Shown here: positions 47,936 through 58,500 of the stretch, one piece after another
How the letters are laid out: each line of letters starts with the position of its first letter
Numbering within the stretch: the stretch's first letter is position 1
Source: Planoprotostelium fungivorum
Taxonomy: Eukaryota; Evosea; Variosea; Cavosteliida; Cavosteliaceae
Length of the DNA: 64,000 nt
Reading direction: 5' to 3'
NCBI GenBank assembly: GCA_003024175.1
Contig: MDYQ01000104.1
Span: 27,057 to 91,056, forward strand
Position numbers and translations under genes: made by a program
Notes under the pieces: generated by a model
Seen by the model: only the letters and a program-made list of their open reading frames with translations
Told to the model about the DNA's origin: nothing
The model's database searches: none

Positions 47936-50726
47936 CTATCTAGCCCTGGTGAGACCCTCCATGGCTCTGAACAAGAACTCGTAATCACGATCACCCAACC
48001 TTCCCTCTCCAACATCGTCCTCCCTCAGGTGTTCGTACCGATCCAAGATGTACCGACTGACTTTATCCTCCAGATACCTTCCTCTATTCAGCCCAAGACA
48101 AGAGACGAAGTAGGTCACCTCATGTTGGAGATTCCGGGAGCAGATAGAACACTGAACACGTTCTGATCGGAGAGGATCGTTGGGATGAGAACCTTCATTC
48201 TCTCCTTCATCTGTGCGAAATCGAATCGATCTGCCACCACGAGGACATCGGTGATGCGATCCACGATGGAGAGATTGATCCTCCCCGTGTAACAGAACTC
48301 CATCATCGATCTGAATGCTGCAGGGTGTACGTCTCGTATGACCACCTGACACCGTCATCCTCTCTTCTTCTTCTGTCTTCACCTTTCCACGGCTCTCGAT
48401 CCACTGATCACCTTCCAGCATGGCTCGAAATACGGGCACTTGAGCACACAGTACGATCCTGTGGGCGGGGATGTCGATTTCGATGGTGGAATTCGATGGA
48501 TCGATGAGAGAGAAGGTGACATCACTCAGATCCTTCGAGTAGAGATATCTCGACATGTCTCCCTGGCCGTAGAAGTTTTGTATTCCGTTCTTCTCTTTCT
48601 CCTCTGCGTAAGGTGCCACCGCTGCTCACTGGGTTCAATTTGTGTTCGAACGATGAGTATGATGAGATATCGTGTGGTGAATCACCTCGATTGAGACACT
48701 GCATGGGTGTCTGTCCTTGGTTGTCCTTCATCATCAAGTCTGCTCCCTTCCCGATCATCATCTCACTCATTCGAATCAATTTCCTCTTCATCGCAATGTG
48801 CAGAGGTGTCTGTCGATGTCAACAGCATCCCTTCTATCTCCCTACCTCTCCGAACATATTCTTGTAATTGACATCACTTCCCTCAACGATGCACTGAAAG
48901 AGCTCCACCTCTTTCTCTCCCTCTGAATCGACCGAGAGGAAGAAGAGGTGAAGGAGATTGTTCTGGTCTTCCACGATGGATCCCAACTTTGTCTTCTCTC
49001 CTTCGTCCTCGTTCCACTTGCATTCTTCTCCCCTCTCTCGGATGAGGTGGAGACTTAACTCTCGGTTCTTTCCTTTGATCGTCCTGGCTAATCGAGAGAG
49101 ACCTTCTTCTGTCACTTCTCCTCTCTCTCTCTTCTCTCACCTTTAGAATCGACGACACGGGCGTCGATGTCTTCCTTGTTCTCTCGGTAGAACTCTTCGT
49201 ATTCATCGGGTGAGGCGGTGTTGAGGATGTGCTCTAATTTGGGTGCTATCGATAGCTCCGCTTTGGTCATCTGACTCTCTTCACTATCTCTCTCTTCTTC
49301 TCTCCTCACCTCTTTCTTCACTTTCTGTCTCAGTTGTGAATGGACTCCATTTCCCTTGATCGATGGATATGTCTCAGACAGAGTGATGTATTTCTCTTCA
49401 TACAATGTCAGGCAATCCATATCATATGATGATATGAAAGACAAGAGACAAGAGAAGAGAGAAGAGATGATAGATGGATCACCCTCTAATGATTCTAAGA
49501 TGAACAACCACTTGTTCCATATGGGATCCACAGGTTCACGGATGAATCGTTGCAGGAGTTGATGAACATTGAAGATGAATTCCATCTGAGCCACCACATC
49601 CGATAGTGTGACCGGTGTCTTACTTGAATCGAGAGACAACCGAGAGATCTTCTGACTCAACAGATTGCTCATCGTGATCAACAGGTAGATTCCATTGTAA
49701 CGTATGTGTCCGTTGATCTGTCTGTCAAATCCCTCACTGAATCTACCATTGCAATATCTGTTCACTCTCACTTTCACTTGTCTCAATCGACTCACCCCAA
49801 TTGGGTCTCGATGTTGGGCCACACGTTCTGTATACATTCCAGAACATCTGTTAAAACAATTCGAATCCTGTCAGATTCAATTTGAATCGAATCGATGACT
49901 TTACCTCTTGATGTCTTCGTTCGCCCGGACGTGACCCTGATTGGAAGACACGACGGGGCCACCGGCGACACGGACGATGGAGGATGTCTTTCGGACGAGT
50001 GGTGCGTGACCGTTGGTCTTGTTTGTGGTCGATTCTGCGTGGCTGTTGTTCGTCTCTTGCTTTCGTAGGTCCTCTTTGAGGGCGTCCGATCGCTGCATGG
50101 TTCCTCTCATCTGGGTGATCAATTGCTTGACCTGCATCATGATCAGCGAACACCTCCTCTAAAATGGATCGTGTCAAACGTACATTCTTGATGGCTACGA
50201 TTGGACCCAGGGGCCAGCCTCTACCTTCCAGTTGTCGCTCTGAGAGTCTGTGGTGTCGGTCTTCCATCTCGTTGAGGTCATTGAGAATGCTATCGACATG
50301 TTTGAAATCTTTTAGCTCTCCCAAGCTCCTCATCTTGGCGCCGAATACAGCAATCTCATCCTATGTTCGTCATCTCTTGCTGTGTACATCAGACGTAAGA
50401 TGATTCACCTCTTCCCCGGGTCTTCTCCCCAAAGTGAGACTGGAGCGTCCTATTCTATGCTCTAACTCTTCCATTGTTGTCAATCGTGGTGGTGGCTCTG
50501 CTCTCCTGACTTGATCTCGTAACTCTCGCATCATTCTTGGTGCTTCTGTCATCGGTGGAGGTGGTGGTGCTGGGGCAGGCTCCATCTCTTCCTCAACGCC
50601 CTCCTCATTTTCCTGTGCATCTTCCTCTTTCGTGTTCACTTCGAAAACCTCCTCTGGTCTCTCCTCTTCAGGGAAGTTCTCTTCTTCCTTTCCATTTGAA
50701 TCAGCGGGTGGCAGCTCCTCTTCCAT
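47936..50726 (-). CDS. Ankyrin-BTB domain protein with acidic/coiled N-terminus
   Basis: One gene joined by introns that keep frame from an acidic, Pro-rich start (MEEELPPADSNGKEEE; PAPAPPPPP) through a coiled segment (DFKHVDSILNDLNEMEDRHH; VKQLITQMRGTMQRSDALKE). A helical part (NGHIRYNGIYLLITMSNLLS; AQMEFIFNVHQLLQRFI) follows. Ankyrin repeats come next (MIGKGADLMMKDNQGQTPMQ), and then a BTB/POZ domain: YLYSKDLSDVTFSLID, IPAHRIVLCAQVPVFRAMLE, VVIRDVHPAAFRSMMEFCYT. It ends FRAMEGLTRAR. BTB proteins often serve as Cul3 adaptors; the partner is unknown. A split into two genes near 49860 was considered, but the intron GTAAAG...TAACAG joins EDIKR to CSGMYTERV in frame. Confidence 0.72.
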
Positions 50727-51030
50727 TACTCAATTGTGAGATTATCGAACGGTCCTATCGTTGCATACGTATGTTATCGTCAGTCTCTTTTCACCGAAGG
50801 TGTTCGCCTTTTGTTGATGCCCTGGTGATGATGTATGGCACAATTAATTGAGGAGCCGAGTCCCAAGAGATAGTAATTCGAACAGAAACAAATGGACAAA
50901 GAGACAAGAGTGATGAGGGATGAGAGAAGAGAATAGAATGGGATGGATAGAATAGAAGAGATGGATAAATAAATATTGAAGAGAGAGAGAGTGCTGTGAT
51001 TTATTGAAGGTGGGTATGTACAGAGTTAAG
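50727..51030. other. Spacer, AG-rich
   Basis: About 300 bp between two minus-strand genes, with GAGA-rich sequence at 50900-50990 on the plus strand. No ORF or RNA gene supported. It probably holds the 3' UTR of the antizyme-like gene and the promoter of the ankyrin-BTB gene. Confidence 0.5.
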
Positions 51031-51650
51031 TCAGAAATCCAAGAGTAAGAGGAGATAACCAGGGAGAACCAAGGAGTGGTCTAGACGGAAACCGACAGCC
51101 ATGTAAGACTGGACGATCTCCTTCATGTTCTTCTCCTCCCTCTCCACACAGGCGTACATCTTCTCGCAGCCGTATTCGTCGACGAGGTCTAAGAGGGTGG
51201 AAAGACTCTCCTTGTTCTTCATCTCGATGGGCCTCTGGGCCTCGATGAAGGACATGCACTCGTTCTGAGCGATGAAGGCTCTCGAAGTCACGGTGTCCGT
51301 GGTGGTTGTGTTCTGTGGATTCGGTTCAATGTGGAAGAACTCGATCTTCTCAAATGCCTGTTCTCAATCAGCACTCATCGATAATGTGCGGAAGATGAAA
51401 GTCTCACGGGTTGCTTCTTCATGGCTGTCTTGAAGAAGTTGCATTCGATCCTCTTGGAGAGTGGATGGAGTTTGGTGTAGAAGAGGGTGGACAGACACGT
51501 GGGCTCTTCACGCTGCTGCTGTTGCCTCTGCAGGTGAGAGAGGTGCTGGACCTCGTCGTAAGACTTGAGATGGGTTGCATGTTCCTCCTCGGCGAGTTTT
51601 CCGTGGATGAGGCCCAAGTGATTGACTTGAGGAATGGACTCGATCTTCAT
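51031..51650 (-). CDS. Ornithine decarboxylase antizyme-like protein
   Basis: Two exons, about 190 residues. The C-terminal part matches the antizyme core: NKESLSTLLDLVDEYGCEKM (human SKDSFAVLLEFAEEQL), then YACVEREEKNMKEIVQSYM and VGFRLDHSLVLPG (human LLRTFSFLGFEIVRPGHPL). It ends LLLLLDF. Antizymes bind ornithine decarboxylase, send it to the proteasome and limit polyamine uptake. Most antizyme genes need a +1 ribosomal frameshift at a stop codon. Here exon 1 (MKIESIPQVNHLGLIHGKLA) and exon 2 join in one frame through an ordinary 50-nt intron (GTGAGA...GAACAG), so no shift is needed. The domain call rests on eye alignment; the N-terminal half shows no clear match. Confidence 0.6.
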
Positions 51651-52534
51651 GTTGGGTGCTATTGGTACGTACGTGATAAAAGTGATTAATATAGACTGCC
51701 TCCGCCCGTTTCAACGATAAGACGATTGCAGATTTGTGATCTGAAGTGAATGCCAGAGTGTTCGTGAAAGACTCCTACCATCAAGATGAAGGGTACTCGG
51801 GGTTGTGATGAAAGAAGGAGGGCTTCAAATCTGTTCGCCGCAAAGCGGCTAAGTCAGTGCAAATGCTTATACAGTATATTTATAATAATATATATATATC
51901 GAATGATACAAGTTTCGTGGGTTGTCAGAGTATCGACCACCTCACATCACGATGATGAATGATCTCGCACCTGATGGAGAGAGGATATGTGGTGACCAAT
52001 GGAAACTCTGTTCCAGAATGGTCCCGAACGGTGTCCTCTGGTCGGCGGGTGCAGCTGAGGAAGGAGAAAAGTGTTTGAAAACCTGCCGCAAGCCGGTTTT
52101 CCGCAAAGGCTCTACCGGGAAAGTTCAAGGTTTGGCCCGGACTTCATTCAGACTTGACCCTCTATCTTGCGGAAAGTCTGCGGGTAATAAAAATCATACG
52201 TGAAAACTGGAATCTACCCGAACCTTCCAATCACATCACAACGATCGATCAGTGGTCATTTGTATATGCACTATTCCAATAATACTGTGGTATATTGGAT
52301 GCGTGGAGCATCATCACGAGATACATGATCTTGGTGATGTTTTTCGCGGTATCCTCCAAATAGGAAGACTCTTCGTAACGATGCTAGCCAACGATATAAT
52401 ACGAAAGATCTTTCTTCAACAGAGTTCTATCCGATGAAGGAGACACAGTGTTCCTGGTGTGACACTTCCTTTGTAATCCATTGACAAGAGAACCGCCAGA
52501 GAAGCACCCCTTCGAACTCGATATTTTATCTTTA
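51651..52534. other. Long spacer with AT-rich patch
   Basis: Nearly 900 bp without a supported gene. A short TA-rich run lies at about 51865-51900. A plus-strand ORF at 51922-52203 has no recognisable domain and atypical composition, and I do not call it. The stretch separates the antizyme-like promoter from the 3' end of FYV7. Confidence 0.5.
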
Positions 52535-53343
52535 TCAACCGTTTTGTATTTTACCCAGCAGATTCTTCATGACACCGCTCATGACGGGTTGTCCTCTCTT
52601 GGTCTTCTTCAAGACGTTCTTTGTGGCCGCCTTCCTCTTGTTGGCCTGTACCTCCCTCTTCTTGTTCTCCTCTTCCATCTTCTTCTTCTTTTCTTCCATC
52701 TCTGCTTCTTTCTCTCCTCTCTTCTGCTCCCAGATCTTCTCGGCAACTGCAAAATAAGAATCCTGTCCATCGATCAGTCTCATCCATCATCATCACATCA
52801 TCTCCACCTTTCGTTTGATTCTCTTCTTCATCGGTTCTTGTGACTCTTCATCTTCTTGTTCCTCCTCACGATCGACCTCTTCCTCCGCATCTCTCTCCTC
52901 GTCTTCAGATTCCTCCTGTAACTTGGGTGTCTTCCTCTTCTGTCCTCTTCTGTCCTCTGGTTCATCACTTGATGTGATTCGAGAGAAAATCTTATCATAA
53001 TAGCTCTCCTTCTTCCCCTCCTTCTCTTCCCTCGTCTGTGGGTATCAGCGGTGAGACTTGTGCAGCGAATTCACCTTTATCTTTTCGTAAGATTTCTGGA
53101 GCTTTCGTGTGACACCTTTGATCTTCTTGCTCTCTGAAGAACATCATCTTGTGATGAGAAGATGAATGACACACCTTTCAAGGCAACCTCTCGCTTCTTT
53201 GTCAATTGAAACTTTCCATAAGCGGCCTTTCCTAACTTCTTCTTTCTTTCTTTGTGTTGCTGGTGTTCTTTATCTCCCGTGCCAGCATGGACAACCAGTC
53301 TCTTTGGTTTGGGTTTCGTATTTGTCTTGTCGGTCGAGCTCAT
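52535..53343 (-). CDS. FYV7: rRNA-processing protein FYV7 (CCDC59/TAP26 family)
   Basis: Highly charged ribosome-biogenesis factor for 18S rRNA maturation. N-terminus MSSTDKTNTKPKPKRLVVHA, then a Lys-rich stretch (KERKKKLGKAAYGKFQLTKK). The middle is an acidic run (EEESEDEERDAEEEVD-like). The C-terminal signature KAATKNVLKKTKRGQPVMSG then MKNLLGKIQ matches the family's KKTKKGQPNLNVQMEYLLQKIQ ending. Four exons with introns of 45-70 nt. The protein is almost all helix and charged, as in yeast Fyv7. It is divergent from the next gene over only 92 bp, which contain a perfect 30-bp palindrome. Confidence 0.82.
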
Positions 53344-53363
53344 CTTGTGGATCCGCCTGTGAT

Positions 53364-53393
53364 GTGATGTGATGTGATATCACATCACATCAC
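53364..53393. promoter_or_regulatory. Perfect 30-bp palindrome in a 92-bp divergent promoter
   Basis: Left arm GTGATGTGATGTGAT and right arm ATCACATCACATCAC are exact reverse complements with no spacer; the left arm is preceded by one more GTGAT unit. It sits between the start codons of FYV7 (53343) and the plus-strand gene at 53436, so it may be a shared operator-like or cruciform-forming element. TGTGATG units also occur in nearby intron and spacer sequence. Confidence 0.7.
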
Positions 53394-53435
53394 CGAGGTG
53401 GTATTTTTTTGAAACTGACCCTTCGAACCACAAAG

Positions 53436-54957
53436 ATGCTGAGGTCTCTGTCACGGGTCCGTCTGCCTCAGGTGATCAGTCCCTTGAGCCTTTCTCATTG
53501 AATGATTAGCGATGCATTTCTAGACAGTCCATTTCACCGGCACTACGTCTCAACAACAGAGCTATTTTCTTCAGAGGATTTTCTATCGAGTCATCTGAGG
53601 GATCTGGCCGAACCTCTCTTAGCGATGGTCCAGTTTTGATCGACCAATCCATCAAAGAACTAAGCAAGGCCTGCAAAGAAGAAAATTACGAGACGGTCAT
53701 AGATGTCTGGGCGAAAATCGCATCTTCAGAAGGAATCACACCCCAACATTTGAAACAGGTGATTCTGATTCCGTGTTGATCACATTCAAATGAGACAGGT
53801 CATCTTCGAATGTCTACCTAACGGAGTGGTCTACGTGGCACGTTGTGCAGAGCAGTTGATGGCGGAGAAACAATTCAACATCGACAGACAGTTGTACATC
53901 ACCCTACTCCTCTTGTACGCACAATCAGATAAGCGTCGTTTCATCGAGGTGATCGAACGAATGGATCCGTCATTCCATTCATCTTCCAACAGCTCTTGGA
54001 GAAGACGACACCAGACCAACTCCAATTGAGCCGACAGACGAGATACAACATCGACGTCAAGCTACTGCACAACGTGAGACGTTGAATGGGGAGAGGGTTC
54101 ACTCTTTATCAGGTGGACACGAAATCGTTGAAGAAGTGGGATCGATTCATCCTCTCGGAGTACAACCGTCCGGAGTTGAAGGACTTGAAATCTTCGACAC
54201 AATCTGAAGTCCACGATCTATTGGAACATCAACTCCGCACGGAAGACATCCCATCCTTCGTCGAGTGAGTGATCATACACCTCTTCTATTCCCATCCTCT
54301 CTTCTCCTTCCTCTACTCTATTCTATCTGATCTATCCTTCTGATATAGGACAGAACGCTGTGTCACCTGGAGAACAAGATCGAGCGAGATTTTTACGTTC
54401 GTGCCCTGCTGGGTAGAGGGGTAGGAAACAGCAGCATCATCCGGCAGATCAATAGCCTCATGATCGGGAGGATGGAGCTCTTACCCAAGACTGTCTCCGC
54501 CATCGCCGTGGCCGTTTCACAGGATGCAGTCAGCCACACGAAAGTGTGGGAGAAGGCATCGACGTACCACATCGCATCACTGGGCACTCGAACTCTCTCT
54601 GCGGTGAAGAGCGGGAGAGAAGAAGAGATCAGAGAGTGTGCGGAACTTCTGAGGGAGAACCCGAGAGTACCACTGGCATTGGAAGCCTCTGCGGCCCTGA
54701 GAGATCATTACGCCAGGAAGATCACGGAGAAGATCAGGGTGTCGAGCCTCAAGCACGGAGGGCTGAGTGAGAGAGTGGAGGAGGAGATCAGGAAGATCAT
54801 GCCGGAGAGGAACAGAGTCATATTCGAATCTATCAAGAGTCCGGAGAGCGTCTCAGAGAAACACCTCCTTGGTTTCTTACCAGATCCCGCCCCATCGGTG
54901 ACGTCTTCCCTATTTTATCTCTATGATGGGAGTCATACCATAGAATATTCTGTTTGA
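53436..54957 (+). CDS. Predicted mitochondrial alpha-helical protein, function unknown
   Basis: Six exons, about 440 residues. The N-terminus MLRSLSRVRLPQ, with further Arg/Ser before the acidic part, has mitochondrial-presequence character. The body is a chain of helices: IDQSIKELSKACKEENYETV, FECLPNGVVYVARCAEQLMA, IEYSV at the end. Between these are HLENKIERDFYVRALLGRG and a long helical stretch ending SSLFYLYDGSHT. The repeat-like helical pairs recall PPR or other organelle RNA-binding solenoids, but no clear 35-residue register is visible. The last intron uses the acceptor ATAGGACAG; this gives FVETLCHLENKIE and avoids a stop. Confidence 0.65.
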
Positions 54958-55006
54958 TGGATTCTCTTCTGAACGAGAGTAGAGGAGGAAGGTACCTGCG
55001 AGGACC

Positions 55007-55123
55007 ATGACAGCGGAGTCAAGATCGAGAGGTTTCGCACAGAGGATGGAACAGTTACAGAGGGCGGAGGCTGCTCGTCACAGTCTGAAAGAGGAGAAGC
55101 CAATTTCAATAGAAGACAAGTGA
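55007..55123 (+). CDS. Possible microprotein (about 38 residues)
   Basis: ATG at 55007 opens a frame that starts MTAESRSRGFAQRMEQLQRA and ends ISIEDK, predicted as one amphipathic helix. A GTGAGG donor right at the stop and a GCTCAG acceptor at about 55190 could extend it to end EDNCQYL. It lies just after the preceding gene and might be that gene's 3' UTR. Weak evidence. Confidence 0.3.
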   Translation: MTAESRSRGFAQRMEQLQRAEAARHSLKEEKPISIEDK

Positions 55124-55516
55124 GGCGGTTGAAGTCTACCTCGTGTGTTGGAATGATTGCATCATCCATCTTGGTGTGTGCTCAGCTGCCAGTATCTTTA
55201 AAAGGTACTTGAATTGATGGAGGAGGACGGAGAATCGTAGTAAAATCAGTGAGTGCAAATGCCACCGCAGTCATCCATTCCCATTGCCTTCTACCCTATC
55301 AGGGGCGCCCCTGTGATCTGAGTTTATTCTGACAAGCAGAATATAATTTTGGTGGGTTGCTGAGATGACGGCTGTCCGTTTGACACACTTTAGAGAGGAA
55401 GTGCGCTGGAAGTGGAACACCTTACCTCCTTTTCTTTAGAAAGATATTTTTTCTTCATTGCGCATGTTTCATTGGTTGTTGCTCACCATAACGAGCAGAC
55501 CAAACGAAGAGACGAG
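55124..55516. other. Spacer before the receptor kinase gene
   Basis: No supported gene. It should contain the receptor-kinase promoter and 5' UTR. No repeat seen. Confidence 0.5.
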
Positions 55517-58500
55517 ATGGCAATGTTCGCGCTGATATCTCTGATCTTCCTGGTCTTCTGCGGTGGGATGGCTCAGTTCACCACCTATCCAGTGGTTTCC
55601 ACTGCGCTTAAGGACTTGTACGACTCTACCAACGGTCTGATACCCCAACCATCTTCTTAACTGAAGGAAGACAGGCCAAAGGTGGAAGAACAATACAGGT
55701 TGGAACACAGGAGATACCAATTACTGCGCTGGATGGTACGGGGTAGAATGTATCATCAAACCCGAATTCAGCTCCTCCCTCACCTTCGTAGCCCTTTTTT
55801 TGGACAACAATAATTTGAGTGAGTCGTCGACCGACAGTATTTCTCGGATCTCATCCGCAATGCAGATGGACAGCTCCCAGCATCCTTATCGGGTTCAGCC
55901 TTCTATATTCCATACGTTTCGATGGCGAACAACCTCCTCTCTGGAAACATTCCGGAGATGTTCTCCTTGACTTCAGTGGGATTCAACTTCACTCGAAACA
56001 ATTTGATAGGTTCGCTTCACCTGTTTATCATCTTCGTATGATTCCTCTCACGATCTCATACCATCTCATTTAAAATGACATCGGCAGGAACTTTACCTTC
56101 GTCACTGAGTCAGTCATCTCACCTGTTGACCATTCAGGTGGGTTACAATATGCTTAGTGGCACGCTCCCTCTTGGTGTCTTGACAACATCCCCCGGGTTG
56201 TTGCAGCTGGATCTCAGCCACAACCACTTTGAAGGTAAGACGACCCATCTTCACCATCTGCCTGACATGTTCACCACAGGAGAGATTCCGGAGGTATTTC
56301 AGTCCTTCCCATTACTGCAGTACATCGACTTGAGGTGATGCGAGGACCGATCTCACAGACTCATCCTCCAACAGAACAAACTTGCTCCTAGGCTCCCTTC
56401 CCGAATCACTAGGCAACCTCATCAGTGAGTGCAGCACGATCGCGCGAGCACGCATGCTGATGGTGATAGATCTCTCTTACGTCGACTTCTCTCAAAATCA
56501 GTTGAGCGGTTCCATTCCGGCTTCTTGGGGGGACTTGGTCAATATACAGTGAGTCTCGCCTCTCGGTGACCCCACTGACCCTCTCAGGTATCTCGCTCTC
56601 TCTTCCAACATCTTCAGTGGAGGTGACTCATCCGTTTCATCGATTCACATCTCATCGAACTCGCATTCAAACGATGACAGAGATCCCTGATCTCGTCGGC
56701 AACTGGAGCCGTCTGGCTTACATCGATCTCAGTGAGTCATCGAGGATGACAGAGTTCTCATTCATTCAGGTGCCAACAATTTCGGTGGAACGATTCCCTA
56801 TGGAATGGGTGAGAATGATCTACCCGTACCTCCTGACACGAACGAGGCAATCTGACCGAGTTGATCGTCTTGAGGTTGAATGGAAACCAGTTACAGGGAG
56901 AGATCCCCAGGGGTGAGGAGAAGAGGGAGAAGAGAGGTGACGGAGACAGGTATATTGAACATGGTGAACATGGTTGACATGTCTCTGAACAACAACAATC
57001 TCACTGGAGAGATCGGAGATCTTTCTCAGATGAAGAAGCTATCCATCTGTGAGTACCTCTCGATGGTGCTTTCTATTGAACGATCAAGGTTGGTTATCAT
57101 TCAATCGATTCACTGGATCCTTTCCCACCGGTGTAAGCTCACTTCCCGCTCTTCTGGTGATGTCCCTCTTCCTATGGATTTCCATTCATTCTCTGGAGAC
57201 ATTTCTCATCCTCTCACCACTCTTGTTCATCTCTATCTTGACTTCTCTCCTTCGTCTCAGTCAACTGACGATGAGCAGTTCCTTGTGTTGAGTTCAAATC
57301 GCCTCACGGGAAGACTACCGGACGATTGGGCTCAGAATTCCACTATGATTTCTCTCGTGAGGATCCACACGTCCGATACACACACACATAATGCATCTCT
57401 CATCGTGTCATCGATCTGATGATATCAGGATGCATCGAACAATCAACTGAGTGGTCCTCTCCCTCCTTCCTTTTCGAATTTGAATGGACTGAGGATGCTC
57501 CTCTTATCTCACAACGATTTATCGGGAGACATCAACGTGATGGAGAGCATGGTCCAATTGACCACCATTGACGTATCCACCAATCGTTTCAGCGGTGAAT
57601 TGACCCCCAACATCTTCGCCTCCATGACGTGAGGCTCAACGAACGAACGATCTCCTGATTCTCTACAGCGATCTCGTGTCGTTCAATCTGTCCACGAACA
57701 ACTTCAGTGGATTGATGGTCTTCAACTTTAGCATCTTCTCACCCCTTAGATCTTTCGATGTCTCTGGAAATATGTTTCACGGTTCAGCTCCTGACGACAT
57801 CCGTTATCTCGTTCGACTCCAATTCGCAAACTTCAGGTAATCTTCCCTTCATCGTAAAAGACTCAATCGATTCAGTCGTAACCAATTATCGGGAGGAGTA
57901 CCATCGGCCGTGGGTCTCCTAGCGGAACTGCAGACCGTGAGAAGATAATCGAATGGCATTGAATGACATCCATCAGGTCGATTTCTCTCACAATCTATTC
58001 TCAGGTGAGGACGAGGAGGTGAGTCGATTCATCTGACACAAAGGAGGGGTCTTACCTTCCGTTTCTGGCATGACGAGTCTGAAGACGGTTCGGATGGATA
58101 ACAACAGGTGATCGTTTCACTGTGGATGAATGATTGACTTATCACGCAGTTTCTCTGGAGAATTCCCATCTTCCTTTCGTCAGTTGACTCAACTGACTGA
58201 AGTGTCTATCAGTTATAATCGTCTGACACTGTCTGATCTCTCGCTGTTCACCTTCCTCGACAGATTAGAGACTTTGAACCTGTCCCGTGAGTATCATCGT
58301 TTTTTCTACGATTGACTGTCGATAGACAATGCCATTAACGCTCCTCTCTTGTATAACATGAGCAACATGAGGGTGAATCCTCCTCTTTGTGAGAATAAAA
58401 CTAACGTGAACAGAGTCTCAAGATGGTGGACCTCAGTCATAACAACATCACTGGGCCCATCACCGGTCTATTGAGCATTCCGGGTATCCAGAAGTTGATA

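Noticed and set aside
47861-48166. Plus-strand ORF of about 100 residues
   Set aside because: It is antisense to the BTB exon, which has clear domain matches and a working intron.
51865-51900. TA-rich run as a replication origin
   Set aside because: Short and without any supporting element; AT-rich spacers are common here.
51922-52203. Plus-strand ORF of 93 residues
   Set aside because: Atypical composition, no domain, no introns, and it lies in a spacer with other random ORFs.
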